A DNA stretch of 64,000 nucleotides from Rhizobiales bacterium IMCC20636 (GCA_016865015.1 CP018226.1:589001-653000); one strand, 5' to 3'; positions 33,626 to 43,912 are shown, numbered from the stretch's first letter. Numbers and translations are program-made. Notes: generated from the sequence alone by a model not told the origin.

Positions 33626-36229
33626 ATGAGTGAGCTCGATGAAGATCAGGACGGGCTCAGTGAAGCAGAAGCGCTGAAGCGTCTCAAGAAAGTAGGTCCG
33701 AACGTGCTTGCAGCGCGGCGCGGCATCGCGTGGTGGCGCATTTTTGTTCGTCAATTCGCCAGCGTTTACATTTATATTCTTCTTGCCGCGATGGGCATAG
33801 CCTTCACGATGGATCAACGCATTGATGGGCTGGCAATTGGCGTGATTATTGTGCTGAACGGAGGCCTTGGCTTTGTTCAGGAGTGGCGCGCCGAGAAGAC
33901 ACTGGAAGCCTTGCGCTCTCTGCTATCTGCACAAGCTCTTGTGGTGCGTGGGGGTGTCGAAAAGCTGATTGATGCCCAGAGTATTGTGCCAGGTGACCGG
34001 GTGATCCTGCGCGCGGGAAGCAAGGTGCCAGCTGATATCTTGCTGTGCGAGGAACAGGGACTGCTGATTGATGAGTCAACGCTGACCGGTGAATCGGTGG
34101 CGGTTTCCAAGCTGATCCATCCAGAGGATGCCACTGCGGAAGACAGCGCTGTTGCGTTTTTGGGCACAAGCGTTGTCGAGGGGCATGGCATCGGCGTTGT
34201 GATTGCCACAGGTATGGATACCGCGTTTGGCAAGATCGCTGCTCTGACCACGTCCGTTCCACGTGAGCAAACTCATTTGCAGATGACACTCGGGTCCCTC
34301 GGCCGATCCATGGGTGCCATTGCGGTTGGCCTTGGGGCGGTCATTATTCTGGTGGGCTGGCTAAGTGGGCGTGCTCTGGACGAAATGGTAATGACCGGTT
34401 TGTCACTCGCGGTTGCGATCGTGCCGGAAGGGTTGCCTGCAGTGGTCACCGTGACTCTGGCATTGGGCGCGCATGCAATGGTCAGGCATAAGGCCCTCAG
34501 TCGGCGTCTGCAAGCCACAGAGACCTTAGGCGCTGCATCGGTGATTTGCACCGACAAGACAGGAACCCTGACTGAAAACCAGATGACACTGGTTCAAATC
34601 TGGCTGCCCGGTGACATTGTTGATGTCACCGGTACCGGCCATGATCCGGCGGGCCATTTTGAAAAAGATGGCAGACTGTTTGATCATAATGGCTCTGAAT
34701 TGCTCAAAAACCTGCTGACCTCCGGCATCACCTGCAACCATGCCGGCATCAACAAGGTTGGGGATGTCTGGGAAAAATTCGGAGAGCCGACAGAGGTGGC
34801 ACTGGTGGTCGCTGCCTATAAAGCTTGGCTGCCCGAACCCGAGCGCGATGATGTTCTGCGCGAAATTCCGTTTTCCTCAAAACGAAAATGCATGAGCGTG
34901 CTTGTTCAAAACGGATCGCAATTGGTGGTTCATGCCAAGGGCGCTCCGGAAGTCATGCTGGAAAAGTGCTCTCGCATTGCGAAAGAGGGTGGTGAAGTGG
35001 TGCTGGACGACAGTCAGCGCGCGCACATTGACGCTGCTTATCACGACATGGCCTCCAAAGGATTGCGGGTACTGGCAATCGCATCAAAACCGGCATCAGG
35101 CAACGACATTTCAGATGCTGAAATGGAGACAGATCTCATATTCCTGGGCCTTGTTGGCATCATTGACCCGCCGCGCCGGGAAGTGAAGAAGGCCATCGCT
35201 GATGCCTATTCAGCCGGGATCGAAGTGATCATGATTACCGGTGATGCGCCACAGACAGCGCTGGCCATTGCAGGCATGCTTGGATTGCGTGCCACCAAGG
35301 CCATTACGGGCAAGATGCTGGATGACATGGATGACGCAACGCTTTTGGAACTCCTAGGTGAAAGCGTGGTCTTTGCCCGCACGACACCGCACCACAAGAT
35401 GCGCATTGTCGAGTGCCTGCAGTCTCAGGGCAAAATCGTTGCAATGACCGGAGACGGGGTGAACGATGCCCCTGCGCTCAAACGCGCCGATATTGGAATT
35501 GCAATGGGCATTCGCGGTAGTGATGTGGCCAAGGACGCTTCCGATATTGTGCTTCTTGATGATAATTTCGCGTCCATCGTGAGCGCTGTTCAGGAAGGCC
35601 GCCGTCAATATGAGAACATTCGGAAGTTTGTGCGCTACCTGTTGTCTTCCAACGCAGGCGAGGTGATTGCCATCATTTTCAATATCGTGATTGGGGGTCC
35701 GCTGATCTTTGTTCCGATCCAGATATTGTGGATGAATCTTGTAACCGATGGGGCCACTGCGCTGACACTGGGTCTGGAGCGCAGCGAGGCGGACAGCATG
35801 CGCCGTCCACCGCGCAATCCCAACGAAGCGATTGTTGGCTATAAGGGGCTTTTCATTGTCCTGCTGTTCGCGATCTATACCGGCTCGGCCAGTCTTTTCG
35901 CATTTTACTCGATGCTCGATCATGGTGTCGTTGTCGCCCAGACGATTGCATTTTCAACGATGGTTTTTCTGGAAAAATTCAGCGTGTTTGCGTTTCGCTC
36001 GCTGTCTCTGCCACAAGCACGGATCGGCTTCTTTTCCAATCCGGCTCTGCTGATAGCACTTGCCCTGACGCTGGGCGCACAGGTTCTGGCCGTTTACTGG
36101 GGACCGCTGCAGGCAGTGTTGCACACAACTGCAATTGATCTGGACGCCTGGATATTACTGCTGGTCTTGACGGTGCCGGTGGTGCTGGTTCCTGAGCTGG
36201 TGAAGTATGTGCGGGCGGCCAGAGGCTGA
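33626..36229 (+). CDS. P-type cation ATPase, type II (Ca2+-transporting-like)
   Basis: An 867-residue pump with the full P-type set: actuator motif LTGESVAV, PEGLP in helix M4 (P267-P271), phosphorylation site DKTGTLT (D310), ITGDAPQTA and GDGVNDAPA (D610). SNAGE in M5 and NLVTDG in M6 carry Ca2+-type ligand residues. N-terminal cation ATPase and C-terminal membrane domains are complete (about ten helices). Ca2+ or Mn2+ export is most likely. The start is uncertain: neither the ATG at 33626 nor one at 33593 has a clear ribosome site. The gene is monocistronic, facing the efflux operon. Confidence 0.88.
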   Translation: MSELDEDQDGLSEAEALKRLKKVGPNVLAARRGIAWWRIFVRQFASVYIYILLAAMGIAFTMDQRIDGLAIGVIIVLNGGLGFVQEWRAEKTLEALRSLLSAQALVVRGGVEKLIDAQSIVPGDRVILRAGSKVPADILLCEEQGLLIDESTLTGESVAVSKLIHPEDATAEDSAVAFLGTSVVEGHGIGVVIATGMDTAFGKIAALTTSVPREQTHLQMTLGSLGRSMGAIAVGLGAVIILVGWLSGRALDEMVMTGLSLAVAIVPEGLPAVVTVTLALGAHAMVRHKALSRRLQATETLGAASVICTDKTGTLTENQMTLVQIWLPGDIVDVTGTGHDPAGHFEKDGRLFDHNGSELLKNLLTSGITCNHAGINKVGDVWEKFGEPTEVALVVAAYKAWLPEPERDDVLREIPFSSKRKCMSVLVQNGSQLVVHAKGAPEVMLEKCSRIAKEGGEVVLDDSQRAHIDAAYHDMASKGLRVLAIASKPASGNDISDAEMETDLIFLGLVGIIDPPRREVKKAIADAYSAGIEVIMITGDAPQTALAIAGMLGLRATKAITGKMLDDMDDATLLELLGESVVFARTTPHHKMRIVECLQSQGKIVAMTGDGVNDAPALKRADIGIAMGIRGSDVAKDASDIVLLDDNFASIVSAVQEGRRQYENIRKFVRYLLSSNAGEVIAIIFNIVIGGPLIFVPIQILWMNLVTDGATALTLGLERSEADSMRRPPRNPNEAIVGYKGLFIVLLFAIYTGSASLFAFYSMLDHGVVVAQTIAFSTMVFLEKFSVFAFRSLSLPQARIGFFSNPALLIALALTLGAQVLAVYWGPLQAVLHTTAIDLDAWILLLVLTVPVVLVPELVKYVRAARG

Positions 36230-36242
36230 GAACATCCGAGGA

Positions 36243-37439
36243 TCATCTGCTCTCTATCAGCCTGCCGTCTTCCATCTGATCATTTGGGTAGAGGACCACC
36301 TGATCACCTTCTGACACGCCGTTCAGAATCTCGACATTCACAGCGTTCATGTGACCTACCTCGACGGTGCGCAATACTGCGTGGTTGTCTTCAACCGCAA
36401 ATACCGACCAGTTGCCATCTGATCGAAACAGGGCACCGATAGGCAGTTGGGTCACGTTGTCCGCCGACCAAATGGCGATCCGCGCCAGGATGCGATAGCC
36501 ATGTCCAAGCTGTGGTGGCACCTGTTCCAGATCAAGAACGATGTTGACGCGCTGTTCTTCGATTCCCAGTGATGAAACTTTTGTGAAAGCCGCGGGATCA
36601 ATTCTACGAACTGTCGCCGGAATATCGATGTCCTGACCCCAATCTGTTATGATCACTTTGCTGAGTGGACGAATTTTCGCAGCATCGCTGGACAGCACGT
36701 CGACAAGAACTTCCATGTCTTCCGGATCGCCGATTTCTGCAATCTGGGTGCCAGGGGATACCGCCTGCTCGCTCCGTGCGAGAACCTTCAAAATGACACC
36801 GTCCACGGGGGACGACAGGCTGACACAGCAGGCCTCACCGGTCGCTCCACCGTTCACCTCGCCGGGTTGCATGAGACGCGCCTCGGCGCTTGCCAGTTCG
36901 GACTGGCGCAGGCGAATGCTGGCCTTGGCGGCGGCAAGCTGGGCTTTGTGAAGTTGCAATTCGTTCCACGCCTTTTCCAACTGGCTTTCAGAGACCGTAT
37001 TTGTCTTGGCCAGGGTCGCGGCTCTGTCATATTCCGAAGTCGCCAGATCAAGCGCCGACTGCGCGCGGGTATATTCCACTTCAGCCAAGGCAACGGCCGC
37101 CTCTGCGGCCTGAACGGCGGCAGTCAGTTCGCGCCGGGTCCGATCATCCAGAAAGGGGGGATCAAGTGGATGAATGGAGGCTATGATTGTTTCATTTGCC
37201 GTGACCGTTTCACCTTCGTCCAAAGTGGTGCGATCCAGATGACCTGCTATTGGAGAGGACACCACATAGATATCACGCACGCGCGTCACACCCTCTTCAT
37301 CAATGGTGACGAACATTGGCCCCGTCACCACGGGTGATACATCGACCAATATCGGTTTCTCTCGCAAAGCAAGGTAGAAGCCAGTCGCAATGGCGGCTGC
37401 CACTACCAGGTACACGAAACGCTTTATCCAGATACCCAT
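36243..37439 (-). CDS. Membrane-fusion (HlyD/MacA-type) adaptor protein of an ABC efflux system
   Basis: A 398-residue periplasmic adaptor. It has an N-terminal anchor (YLVVAAAIATGFYLAL), a first biotinyl-lipoyl half (VSSPIAGHLDRTTLDEGETV), a coiled-coil hairpin of about 110 residues (about 95-205, rich in Ala, Glu and Leu), the second lipoyl half (LSSPVDGVILKVLARSEQAVSPG) and beta-barrel domains. It lies 4 bp after the permease gene. With the ATPase and FtsX-type permease it would form a tripartite exporter. No outer-membrane TolC gene is beside it. The substrate is unknown. Confidence 0.88.
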   Translation of the reverse strand: MGIWIKRFVYLVVAAAIATGFYLALREKPILVDVSPVVTGPMFVTIDEEGVTRVRDIYVVSSPIAGHLDRTTLDEGETVTANETIIASIHPLDPPFLDDRTRRELTAAVQAAEAAVALAEVEYTRAQSALDLATSEYDRAATLAKTNTVSESQLEKAWNELQLHKAQLAAAKASIRLRQSELASAEARLMQPGEVNGGATGEACCVSLSSPVDGVILKVLARSEQAVSPGTQIAEIGDPEDMEVLVDVLSSDAAKIRPLSKVIITDWGQDIDIPATVRRIDPAAFTKVSSLGIEEQRVNIVLDLEQVPPQLGHGYRILARIAIWSADNVTQLPIGALFRSDGNWSVFAVEDNHAVLRTVEVGHMNAVNVEILNGVSEGDQVVLYPNDQMEDGRLIESR

Positions 37440-37443
37440 GATG

Positions 37444-39807
37444 CTACTCTCTCGTTTTCAAAACTTTGATGAGGTCCAGCCTGTTTATGCGCCGCCTGAC
37501 GACGAGGGCCGAAAACAGAGCGGAAGACAATACAACAATGCTGGCAATCGCATAGGTTTCCGAATTGACAACAAGTGGAATGCGAAATAAATCAGTGTCC
37601 AAACCTCGCACCACCGACCAGGCGAGCCCATAGCCCATGAGCCATCCAAGAGGTTGTGCGAGCAGGACGATAACTGTGAGTTCAGTCATCAACACGCTTG
37701 AAACTTCTGCGCGCGTAAAGCCAAAGACCCGCAGACTTGCCAGTTCCCGGGCACGCTCCGACAACTGAATCCGGGCAGAATTGTAGATCACACCAAATGT
37801 GATGATGACGGCCAGTGCGATATAGATGGTGGTCGACGTCGTGATGTTTTCTTCGATGGTGCGGCGAAAGCGCTGAAGGGTAATTTTCTGCAAGGCTATC
37901 GACGCAATCTGAGGTGTCTCCTTGACCGCCTGATAGAGACGGTTGATGGCGTTTGTATCTACCTTGATCAGAGCGCCCGATATTTGATCGCCCTCCAGCA
38001 TCAGCCTGTTGAGTGCATCAAGACGCATATAGGCCGTCAGCCCGACAAAACCCTGTGCAATTGCGGTGACGGTCAGGCGTTCGGTTCGACCGTTCTTCTC
38101 CAGGAGCTCAACATCAATCCGATCACCCATTCCTGCATGCAGCTTCCGCGCAAGTGACTCTGACAGCATGAGTCCCGAACCGGGCGGCACGATGGGGTGG
38201 AAATCCGGGTCAAGAACGCGAGACAGATCGGTCCGTTCCGGCAGTCCGGTGATTGCGACACGTTCCTGCCAATGGCTGTTTTTCAATTTGGCGGCAACGG
38301 ATCGAAATGGCTCTGCAAGCAGGACTCCGGGCAGGGCTGCTACGTCGAAAATGGTGTCCTTATGCTGATCCGCCGCAAATGAAATGGTTGCGTCCTGGCG
38401 CTCGGTTTGGAAAAATATGGTGTCGATCATCATGTCGATGGAATCATATGAGAACATTGAAGTCACAAGCAGCGCCACGGATAGCGCAGTTCCAAGGATT
38501 GTCAGGAATGTTCGCACCGGCCATCTGATCAGATGACGCAGTGCCATGATGGTGAGTTGCGACATAAAGTGCAGCTTTGGCAGCCAGTGTGGCAGAAACC
38601 CCCGGTAATTGGCCGGGGCAGGCGGGCGCATCGCCGTGGCTGGCGGCAGGTCGGCAATCGTGCGGATCGCGTTGAAGGCACCAGCCAGCGCGGCGGTCAC
38701 CGTGACACCGCCCGCCAGAAGATAAAGGTCCGGACTCTGGCGGAATATGAGAAATGGAAAAGAGTAGAATGTCCCGTAAAGCCGTGTCAGAGCTCGTCCA
38801 AGCCAGAAACCTGCTCCAGACCCGATGACGATGCCGATGATGGCAATGAAGGTGACAAGTTTTGCATAGTGCCAGCCAATTGTGACCGTGCTGTAACCAA
38901 CGGCTTTCAACAGGCCGACCTGCTCACGCTCAAGCGCAATCAGCCGTGCCAAAATCATGTTGACGAGGAATGCGGACACAAACAGAAAAATTGGCGGTAT
39001 AACGGCCGCCATTGCCCAAAGTTGATCCAGTTCAGCATCCAGAAAAGCATGCGAGATCTGTTCTGAACGGTCATGAGCACCGGTTCCACCATAGGGTTTC
39101 AACAACGCGTCCAGTTGCTCGATTATATTGTCGGTGTTGGCATTTCTGAGTGTGGTCAGACTGACACTGTTGAAGGCACCGTTCAGGTCATACAGGCCGG
39201 CCAATACGCTTTTCGACATGAAGAAGACGCCGAACCTGCGCTGATCTGGAAGCATGTCCCCCGGCCCGATGGCATAAATGAATTCCGGAGACAGGACAAT
39301 TCCGACAATTGTTACGGGGTGTTTTTGGCCATTCATGATCGCGCTGAAGCTGTTGCCAAGCCGGAAGCCGTGCGCCGTGGCAAAAGGCTCCGAAACAGCG
39401 ACTTCATTGCCACGTCCCGGTTCGGGGAGCCTGCCGGCTCTTATATAAATTCTGTTGACCGACGGCTCGTCAAAATCCGGCACGGACACTGCCAGTCCCG
39501 ACGCCGGCTCATTCATACCTTCAATATCAAGGATGGCGGGCTGCATGATGCGCAGTTCTGTGGCAGCCACGCCGGAAATCGCTTCGATCCGGGATTGCAG
39601 ATGAGTCGGCGCGCGCACTGCCGCGGCAAAGATAGATCCAAACCTGTAACGGTCATAAAAGGCTGAGCGTGATTCCTCCAGCGAGCGAAATGCGCCGACG
39701 GCCATAATCAGCGTCGCAACGCCGCATGCCATGACCATGGCGATCGCCAGGCCCTGGGCCCATAAGCGCCTGAAATCGCGCAGCAGCTTTTTATCCAGAA
39801 CCCGCAT
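37444..39807 (-). CDS. ABC transporter permease with two FtsX domains
   Basis: A 787-residue permease. An N-terminal membrane helix (about 15-38) is followed by a large periplasmic MacB-like domain and three helices with an FtsX motif (about 270-370: FVSAFLVNMILARLIALEREQVGLLKAVGYS). A second set follows: helix near 425, periplasmic domain, then FtsX helices to the end (ARELASLRVFGFTRAEVSSVL). This duplicated form is common with HlyD-type adaptors in proteobacteria. The ATPase gene ends 2 bp upstream. Confidence 0.9.
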   Translation of the reverse strand: MRVLDKKLLRDFRRLWAQGLAIAMVMACGVATLIMAVGAFRSLEESRSAFYDRYRFGSIFAAAVRAPTHLQSRIEAISGVAATELRIMQPAILDIEGMNEPASGLAVSVPDFDEPSVNRIYIRAGRLPEPGRGNEVAVSEPFATAHGFRLGNSFSAIMNGQKHPVTIVGIVLSPEFIYAIGPGDMLPDQRRFGVFFMSKSVLAGLYDLNGAFNSVSLTTLRNANTDNIIEQLDALLKPYGGTGAHDRSEQISHAFLDAELDQLWAMAAVIPPIFLFVSAFLVNMILARLIALEREQVGLLKAVGYSTVTIGWHYAKLVTFIAIIGIVIGSGAGFWLGRALTRLYGTFYSFPFLIFRQSPDLYLLAGGVTVTAALAGAFNAIRTIADLPPATAMRPPAPANYRGFLPHWLPKLHFMSQLTIMALRHLIRWPVRTFLTILGTALSVALLVTSMFSYDSIDMMIDTIFFQTERQDATISFAADQHKDTIFDVAALPGVLLAEPFRSVAAKLKNSHWQERVAITGLPERTDLSRVLDPDFHPIVPPGSGLMLSESLARKLHAGMGDRIDVELLEKNGRTERLTVTAIAQGFVGLTAYMRLDALNRLMLEGDQISGALIKVDTNAINRLYQAVKETPQIASIALQKITLQRFRRTIEENITTSTTIYIALAVIITFGVIYNSARIQLSERARELASLRVFGFTRAEVSSVLMTELTVIVLLAQPLGWLMGYGLAWSVVRGLDTDLFRIPLVVNSETYAIASIVVLSSALFSALVVRRRINRLDLIKVLKTRE

Positions 39808-39809
39808 CC

Positions 39810-40517
39810 TTACCAGACCACTTCTGCGGGCTTGATGCGTACTTCATTTGTGTGGGTGTCGGCAATCTGGCCATCGCGGAACGAGATTACCCTGTGGGCG
39901 ATTTTCTGAATTCCGGCATTGTGGGTGATGATCGCGGTGGTGGTGCCTAGATCTTCATTGATGCGGGCCAGCGCTTCCAGCACCAGAATGCCGGTTTTTG
40001 AATCCAGTGCACCCGTCGGCTCATCGCAGAGCAAGACTTCCGGTCGCTTGGCAATGGCCCTGGCAATGGCGACGCGCTGTTGTTCTCCGCCTGAAAGCTG
40101 CGCCGGAAAATGCGACATGCGATCTTCCAGATCGACCATCGCCAGGGCTTCTTCGGGTGCCATTGGAGATTTTGCGACTTCTGTGACAAGCGCTACATTT
40201 TCACGTGCAGTTAGACTTGGGATGAGGTTGTAGAACTGGAAAACAAAGCCAACGTGATCGCGCCGATACCGGGTCAACTGACGTTCGCTGAGGGCTGTCA
40301 GTTCCAGTTCCTTGAAGTGAACGGTGCCGCTACTGGCCTTGTCCAGACCACCAATGATGTTCAAAAGAGTGGATTTTCCACTGCCTGACGGCCCCAGCAA
40401 GACAGCCATTTCACCTTCGTAAAGGGTCATGCTGACGCTGCTCAGCGCACGAACTTCGACCTCACCGGTTCTGTAGATTTTTGTGAGGTCTTTGGTTCGG
40501 AATACAGGTTGCGGCAT
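39810..40517 (-). CDS. ABC transporter ATP-binding protein, MacB/LolD class
   Basis: A 235-residue ATPase with Walker [10 protein letters not shown], signature [16 protein letters not shown], Walker [13 protein letters not shown] and the H-loop IITHN. The MacB/LolD/FtsE class works with FtsX-type permeases, consistent with the next two genes. It is the first gene of the minus-strand efflux operon. The 202 bp before it (40518-40719) show no gene and no obvious operator. Confidence 0.92.
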   Translation of the reverse strand: MPQPVFRTKDLTKIYRTGEVEVRALSSVSMTLYEGEMAVLLGPSGSGKSTLLNIIGGLDKASSGTVHFKELELTALSERQLTRYRRDHVGFVFQFYNLIPSLTARENVALVTEVAKSPMAPEEALAMVDLEDRMSHFPAQLSGGEQQRVAIARAIAKRPEVLLCDEPTGALDSKTGILVLEALARINEDLGTTTAIITHNAGIQKIAHRVISFRDGQIADTHTNEVRIKPAEVVW

Positions 40518-40719
40518 TGGTCTTACCCCATCAGAAGCTTGGCCTGCTCAAAGTGTATTCTGTTCTCCACTTCTGAGGAGATTGTTACCAATGGCTCATG
40601 GTGGGGGCATTGATGTGAGTCAAACAGGGTCGCGGACCAGTTCGGTCGCCGTTTCCGATTGGTTTGGGCGCGTCGGGCTGAATGGCCATCTGGATGTAAA
40701 GCAACAACTGACGCAGGCT

Positions 40720-41928
40720 CTAGTCAAAAGTCTGGTTTTGCGCCCTGTCATTCGACAGTTGCTTCAGCGCCTGTTTGAAACAGGCCTGACTGTCATTCTT
40801 CACCGGCAGGAAGACTTTGCCGAGTTTTTCGCAGCCATGTTTTGCGCGCAGGCAAGCGTCATGGCTGATACAATTTATCGGGCAAACCACACAATCGACA
40901 GACGGAAGCACGGCGTCAATACGGGTGATGTTGTCTTCGCGGCCTCCATCATGATGGACAAATTTGGCACCACACAGTGTCGCATGATTTTCCAGATGCG
41001 GGACGAGCTTATTCTTCCCGCCGAGATAGAGGATTGAACATCCATCCAGATCAGTGGCGATGCTTTCATCCGTGATCTGAATCTGTTGTCGTTTTACGCC
41101 AAGCTTGAGGCGGTTGTTTTCGCGTCTGGTCTCATCCAGCAGTATTTGCAGCTGGCCGTTTTTGGCTTCTGCTGCATGCGCCCGCTTTCGGGCGATCTCA
41201 ATGGCGCGTTGTGATTTTCCCATGCCTTTGGCTCTGGTGGTGAGATCGGGTGTGCTGTTGCTGTGCTCCAGCGTGCCACGCAGTTTTGCCAATTCCGTTT
41301 CAATCTTGCTAATGCGGTCCGTTTTTTCCTTCAACGATGCGTGCAAACCGGCTTCCACGCGGACCCGTCGTGCCTGAACTTCTTCAAGCTCGGCTTGCAG
41401 CCGCACAGTTTCGGCAGATTGTTGCCGGTAGGATGCGCCCAGCAGATGCGACAGCATATGCACCTCACCGAAAATACGTGCGCGCAGGCTTTGGGGAATG
41501 TTGCGCAGTGTCATGAAGGCATAAAGCGCACCGGCAATCTGACCGGCATCTTTCATCTGCTGCCACAGATCAAGCAGGTTTGCCTCATCGTGGCGCGACA
41601 CAATGCGAAGCATGCCGCCATGCCGCTGATCCAGCAGCTTGTGCATCGCACGTGCTTCGGGGGATGCGAAATTTGCCTTGCTGACAAAATAGGAGTGAAC
41701 ATCATGATCCAGCACATTGTTGTCATATCGCAGGTGCAGCTTGCGTCCGATTTTCAGCAAATCGGCGTGGCTGAGACAGGTACCTACAACCAGGCAATGG
41801 GCCGCATCCGTAAACTCCCAGAAGCGCAGACGACGTGCAGATGAACTCTTTATCGGAGGTCGGTAATCGTAATGGTTCGCACACATTCTGTTACCCATCT
41901 GCAGTGCCCGGACGTTTGCCAGGGACAC
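40720..41928 (-). CDS. DUF2325 domain protein, cysteine/histidine-rich, probably iron-regulated
   Basis: A 402-residue cytoplasmic protein of unknown function. The N-terminal part has H44-C45 with C51 and H54 (HCLVVGTCLSH). A coiled coil spans about 170-285, and the C-terminal DUF2325 domain (about 297-395) begins SILYLGGKNKLVPHLE and carries a cysteine cluster (DCVVCPINCISHDAC, about 345-359). The many Cys/His pairs suggest metal or redox sensing. The start may be the GTG at 41928 (AGAAG upstream) or an ATG at 41898. An iron-box-like palindrome lies immediately upstream. Confidence 0.78.
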   Translation of the reverse strand: MSLANVRALQMGNRMCANHYDYRPPIKSSSARRLRFWEFTDAAHCLVVGTCLSHADLLKIGRKLHLRYDNNVLDHDVHSYFVSKANFASPEARAMHKLLDQRHGGMLRIVSRHDEANLLDLWQQMKDAGQIAGALYAFMTLRNIPQSLRARIFGEVHMLSHLLGASYRQQSAETVRLQAELEEVQARRVRVEAGLHASLKEKTDRISKIETELAKLRGTLEHSNSTPDLTTRAKGMGKSQRAIEIARKRAHAAEAKNGQLQILLDETRRENNRLKLGVKRQQIQITDESIATDLDGCSILYLGGKNKLVPHLENHATLCGAKFVHHDGGREDNITRIDAVLPSVDCVVCPINCISHDACLRAKHGCEKLGKVFLPVKNDSQACFKQALKQLSNDRAQNQTFD

Positions 41929-41958
41929 ACTGAATCTTCTGTGGTTGGGTCAGAATTA

Positions 41959-41989
41959 TTTAATATGACTATTATAGTCAAGTATTAAA
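41959..41989 (-). promoter_or_regulatory. Iron-responsive (IRO-like) palindrome before the DUF2325 gene
   Basis: TGACTATTATAGTCA (41966-41980) has perfect 7-bp arms around one base and fits TGA-N9-TCA, the RirA operator form. Outer arms TTTAATA (41959-41965) and TATTAAA (41983-41989) extend the dyad. On the minus strand the centre reads TATAAT, a consensus -10, so a bound repressor would cover the promoter. It lies 31-61 bp before the DUF2325 start. The gene on the other side ends here, so only DUF2325 is controlled. Confidence 0.65.
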
Positions 41990-42009
41990 TTGGGCCAGGA
42001 TTGATCGTC

Positions 42010-42954
42010 TCATGTGGCTGCAATTGTAGCGATCCAGGCGGCGGCGGCCTGGATGGTCGACGTGACTTGCGGTACGGCATTGCCGGCGCCCAGAAAGCCA
42101 TGATTGACGCCGGGAACTGCATGATGCTTGGTGGGAATGTCGCGATCCTGCAAAAGCTGGGCGAAGGCTTCCCCTTCGCTGCGAAGCACGTCGTATTCGG
42201 CGGTTACGATGAAAACGGGCGGAAAGTGAATGTCCGGACCGGCATGGATGGGAGAGCAACGCCACTCCCGACGGTCCATGCCTTCCGGCGCGTAGTGCCC
42301 GGCCAGCCAATGCATGTCTTTTTGAGAAAGGCCCGCTGAACCGTCGCCGAACCGGACGTAGCTTTCGGTATCTCCGATGCGCGTGAGATCGGTAACCGGA
42401 TAGAACAGCAACAGTCCTGCAAGCTTTTCGGTTACCGCTGCACCAGCCAGAGCAAGGGTGGCACCGGCGCTGTCGCCACCTGCAAAAATGGCATTGGGAT
42501 TGGCGTTTAAGGCTGCGGCGTTGGAGATGGCAAATTTCAGTGCCATGTCTGCGTCTTCAATTGCGGCCGGGAATGGATGTTCCGGAGCGAGCCGGTAGTC
42601 CACGGACAGCACCATGGCCCCGCTGGCGGTTACCAATTGGCGGAGAATGGAATCGTGGCTGTCGAGGTCACCGGTGACAAAACCACCGCCATGAAAATAG
42701 ACAATCAGGGGCAGGGTTGATCCAGTTGATGGCCGGTACAATCGGGCCGGAATGGTGCCAGCCAGACCCCCAAATCTGAGGTCTTCGACCGAATGCACCT
42801 CTGGGCGTCGCTCAGGCACGCCTTGCCGGGCGCGTGCCAGATTTCTGACATCTGTCACACTCATATCGGGATATTGCGGACCCTGCTGTCGTTTTTCAAC
42901 GGTTGCGGCAAGGAGCGGATGCAGACCGTCGAGCTTGTGTGTTGGATGCGCCAT
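42010..42954 (-). CDS. Alpha/beta hydrolase, hormone-sensitive-lipase family esterase
   Basis: A 314-residue esterase with oxyanion motif HGGGF (88-92), nucleophile GDSAG (S162), D253 (EYDVLRSEG) and H283 (VNHGF), the complete catalytic triad of the HSL family. It lies 13 bp after the dehydratase gene and ends the seven-gene amino-acid transport/catabolism operon. It may remove an ester group from the imported compound. The substrate cannot be read. Confidence 0.88.
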   Translation of the reverse strand: MAHPTHKLDGLHPLLAATVEKRQQGPQYPDMSVTDVRNLARARQGVPERRPEVHSVEDLRFGGLAGTIPARLYRPSTGSTLPLIVYFHGGGFVTGDLDSHDSILRQLVTASGAMVLSVDYRLAPEHPFPAAIEDADMALKFAISNAAALNANPNAIFAGGDSAGATLALAGAAVTEKLAGLLLFYPVTDLTRIGDTESYVRFGDGSAGLSQKDMHWLAGHYAPEGMDRREWRCSPIHAGPDIHFPPVFIVTAEYDVLRSEGEAFAQLLQDRDIPTKHHAVPGVNHGFLGAGNAVPQVTSTIQAAAAWIATIAAT

Positions 42955-42967
42955 TCAATAGTAGTCC

Positions 42968-43912
42968 TCAGGCCGTCAATGCATCAGGCCCGGCCCCGCA
43001 CACGATGGCGCAGATTTTTTCACCAGGCTTGATCGCAATGCGCTCTTGGCGCAGCGCTGCAATGGCGGCCGCGCCACTCAAATCCGCAGCAATACCCATC
43101 TCGCTCCAGAGCCATTGTGCGGCGGCAAGCATTTCGGCATCATCGACCAGCACAATCTCGTCCACGTTATCGCGCACCAGTTCAAATATGCGGTCATCGG
43201 TCTTGGCACAGCCCATGGTCGCCACGGCTGTCGTGACAGCATCCAGTGCGATATTATGGCCCGCTTCAATCGCCTTCAACAGAACCGGACTGCCTGCGGC
43301 TTCAATGCCGACGATCCGCACGGAAGGTGCCAAAGCTTTGATGGCTGTTGCCACGCCGCTGATCAGGCCACCGCCGCCCATTGCCACAAGAACTGTATCA
43401 ATATCTGGTAACTGGTCCAGAATTTCCAGGCCAACAGTGCCCTGGCCGGCGACGACCAGAGGATCAGCGAAGGGATGAAAATAGGCGGCACCGGTTTCGG
43501 CGGAAAATGCCAGCGCTGCCTCATTGGTTTCATGCCATGTGGAGCCAATAATCTCCATGCTGGCACCCCAGGCCTTGATCTTCTCAAACTTGGCCGGTGA
43601 TGCATTGGATGGCAGGAAAATAGTGGTCGGCACATTGGCCATGTGTCCTGCGCGAGCCGTGGCGATGCCATGGTTTCCACCGGATGCGGTGACGATGCCT
43701 TTTTCCAATGTGGCAGGGTCCATTGACAGTAATTTGTTCGTGGCACCGCGCGCCTTGAAAGAGCCGGTGACCTGCAGAAACTCAAGCTTCAGGGTCAACT
43801 CTGCGTCAGAGGGAATGGCATTCAGTATCTGGCTTGCTGCGATCATCGGCGTGCGCCGAACGTGGCTGCCAATGCGCTTCGCAGCGGCTTTGATATCTTC
43901 AAGGGCGATCAA
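42968..43912 (-). CDS. Threonine/serine dehydratase-like PLP enzyme (EutB-like)
   Basis: A 314-residue fold-type II PLP enzyme. The PLP lysine is K53 in SFKARGATN. The SGGNHGIA and GGGGLISGVATAIK motifs bind the cofactor phosphate. No regulatory ACT domain is present. The start is TTG at 43912, overlapping the deacylase stop (TTGA), with no other good start, so translation is probably coupled. It resembles the EutB protein of hydroxyectoine loci as well as catabolic threonine or hydroxyaspartate dehydratases. Its partner EutC is missing here, so a general beta-hydroxy-amino-acid dehydratase is the safer call. Confidence 0.82.
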   Translation of the reverse strand: MIALEDIKAAAKRIGSHVRRTPMIAASQILNAIPSDAELTLKLEFLQVTGSFKARGATNKLLSMDPATLEKGIVTASGGNHGIATARAGHMANVPTTIFLPSNASPAKFEKIKAWGASMEIIGSTWHETNEAALAFSAETGAAYFHPFADPLVVAGQGTVGLEILDQLPDIDTVLVAMGGGGLISGVATAIKALAPSVRIVGIEAAGSPVLLKAIEAGHNIALDAVTTAVATMGCAKTDDRIFELVRDNVDEIVLVDDAEMLAAAQWLWSEMGIAADLSGAAAIAALRQERIAIKPGEKICAIVCGAGPDALTA

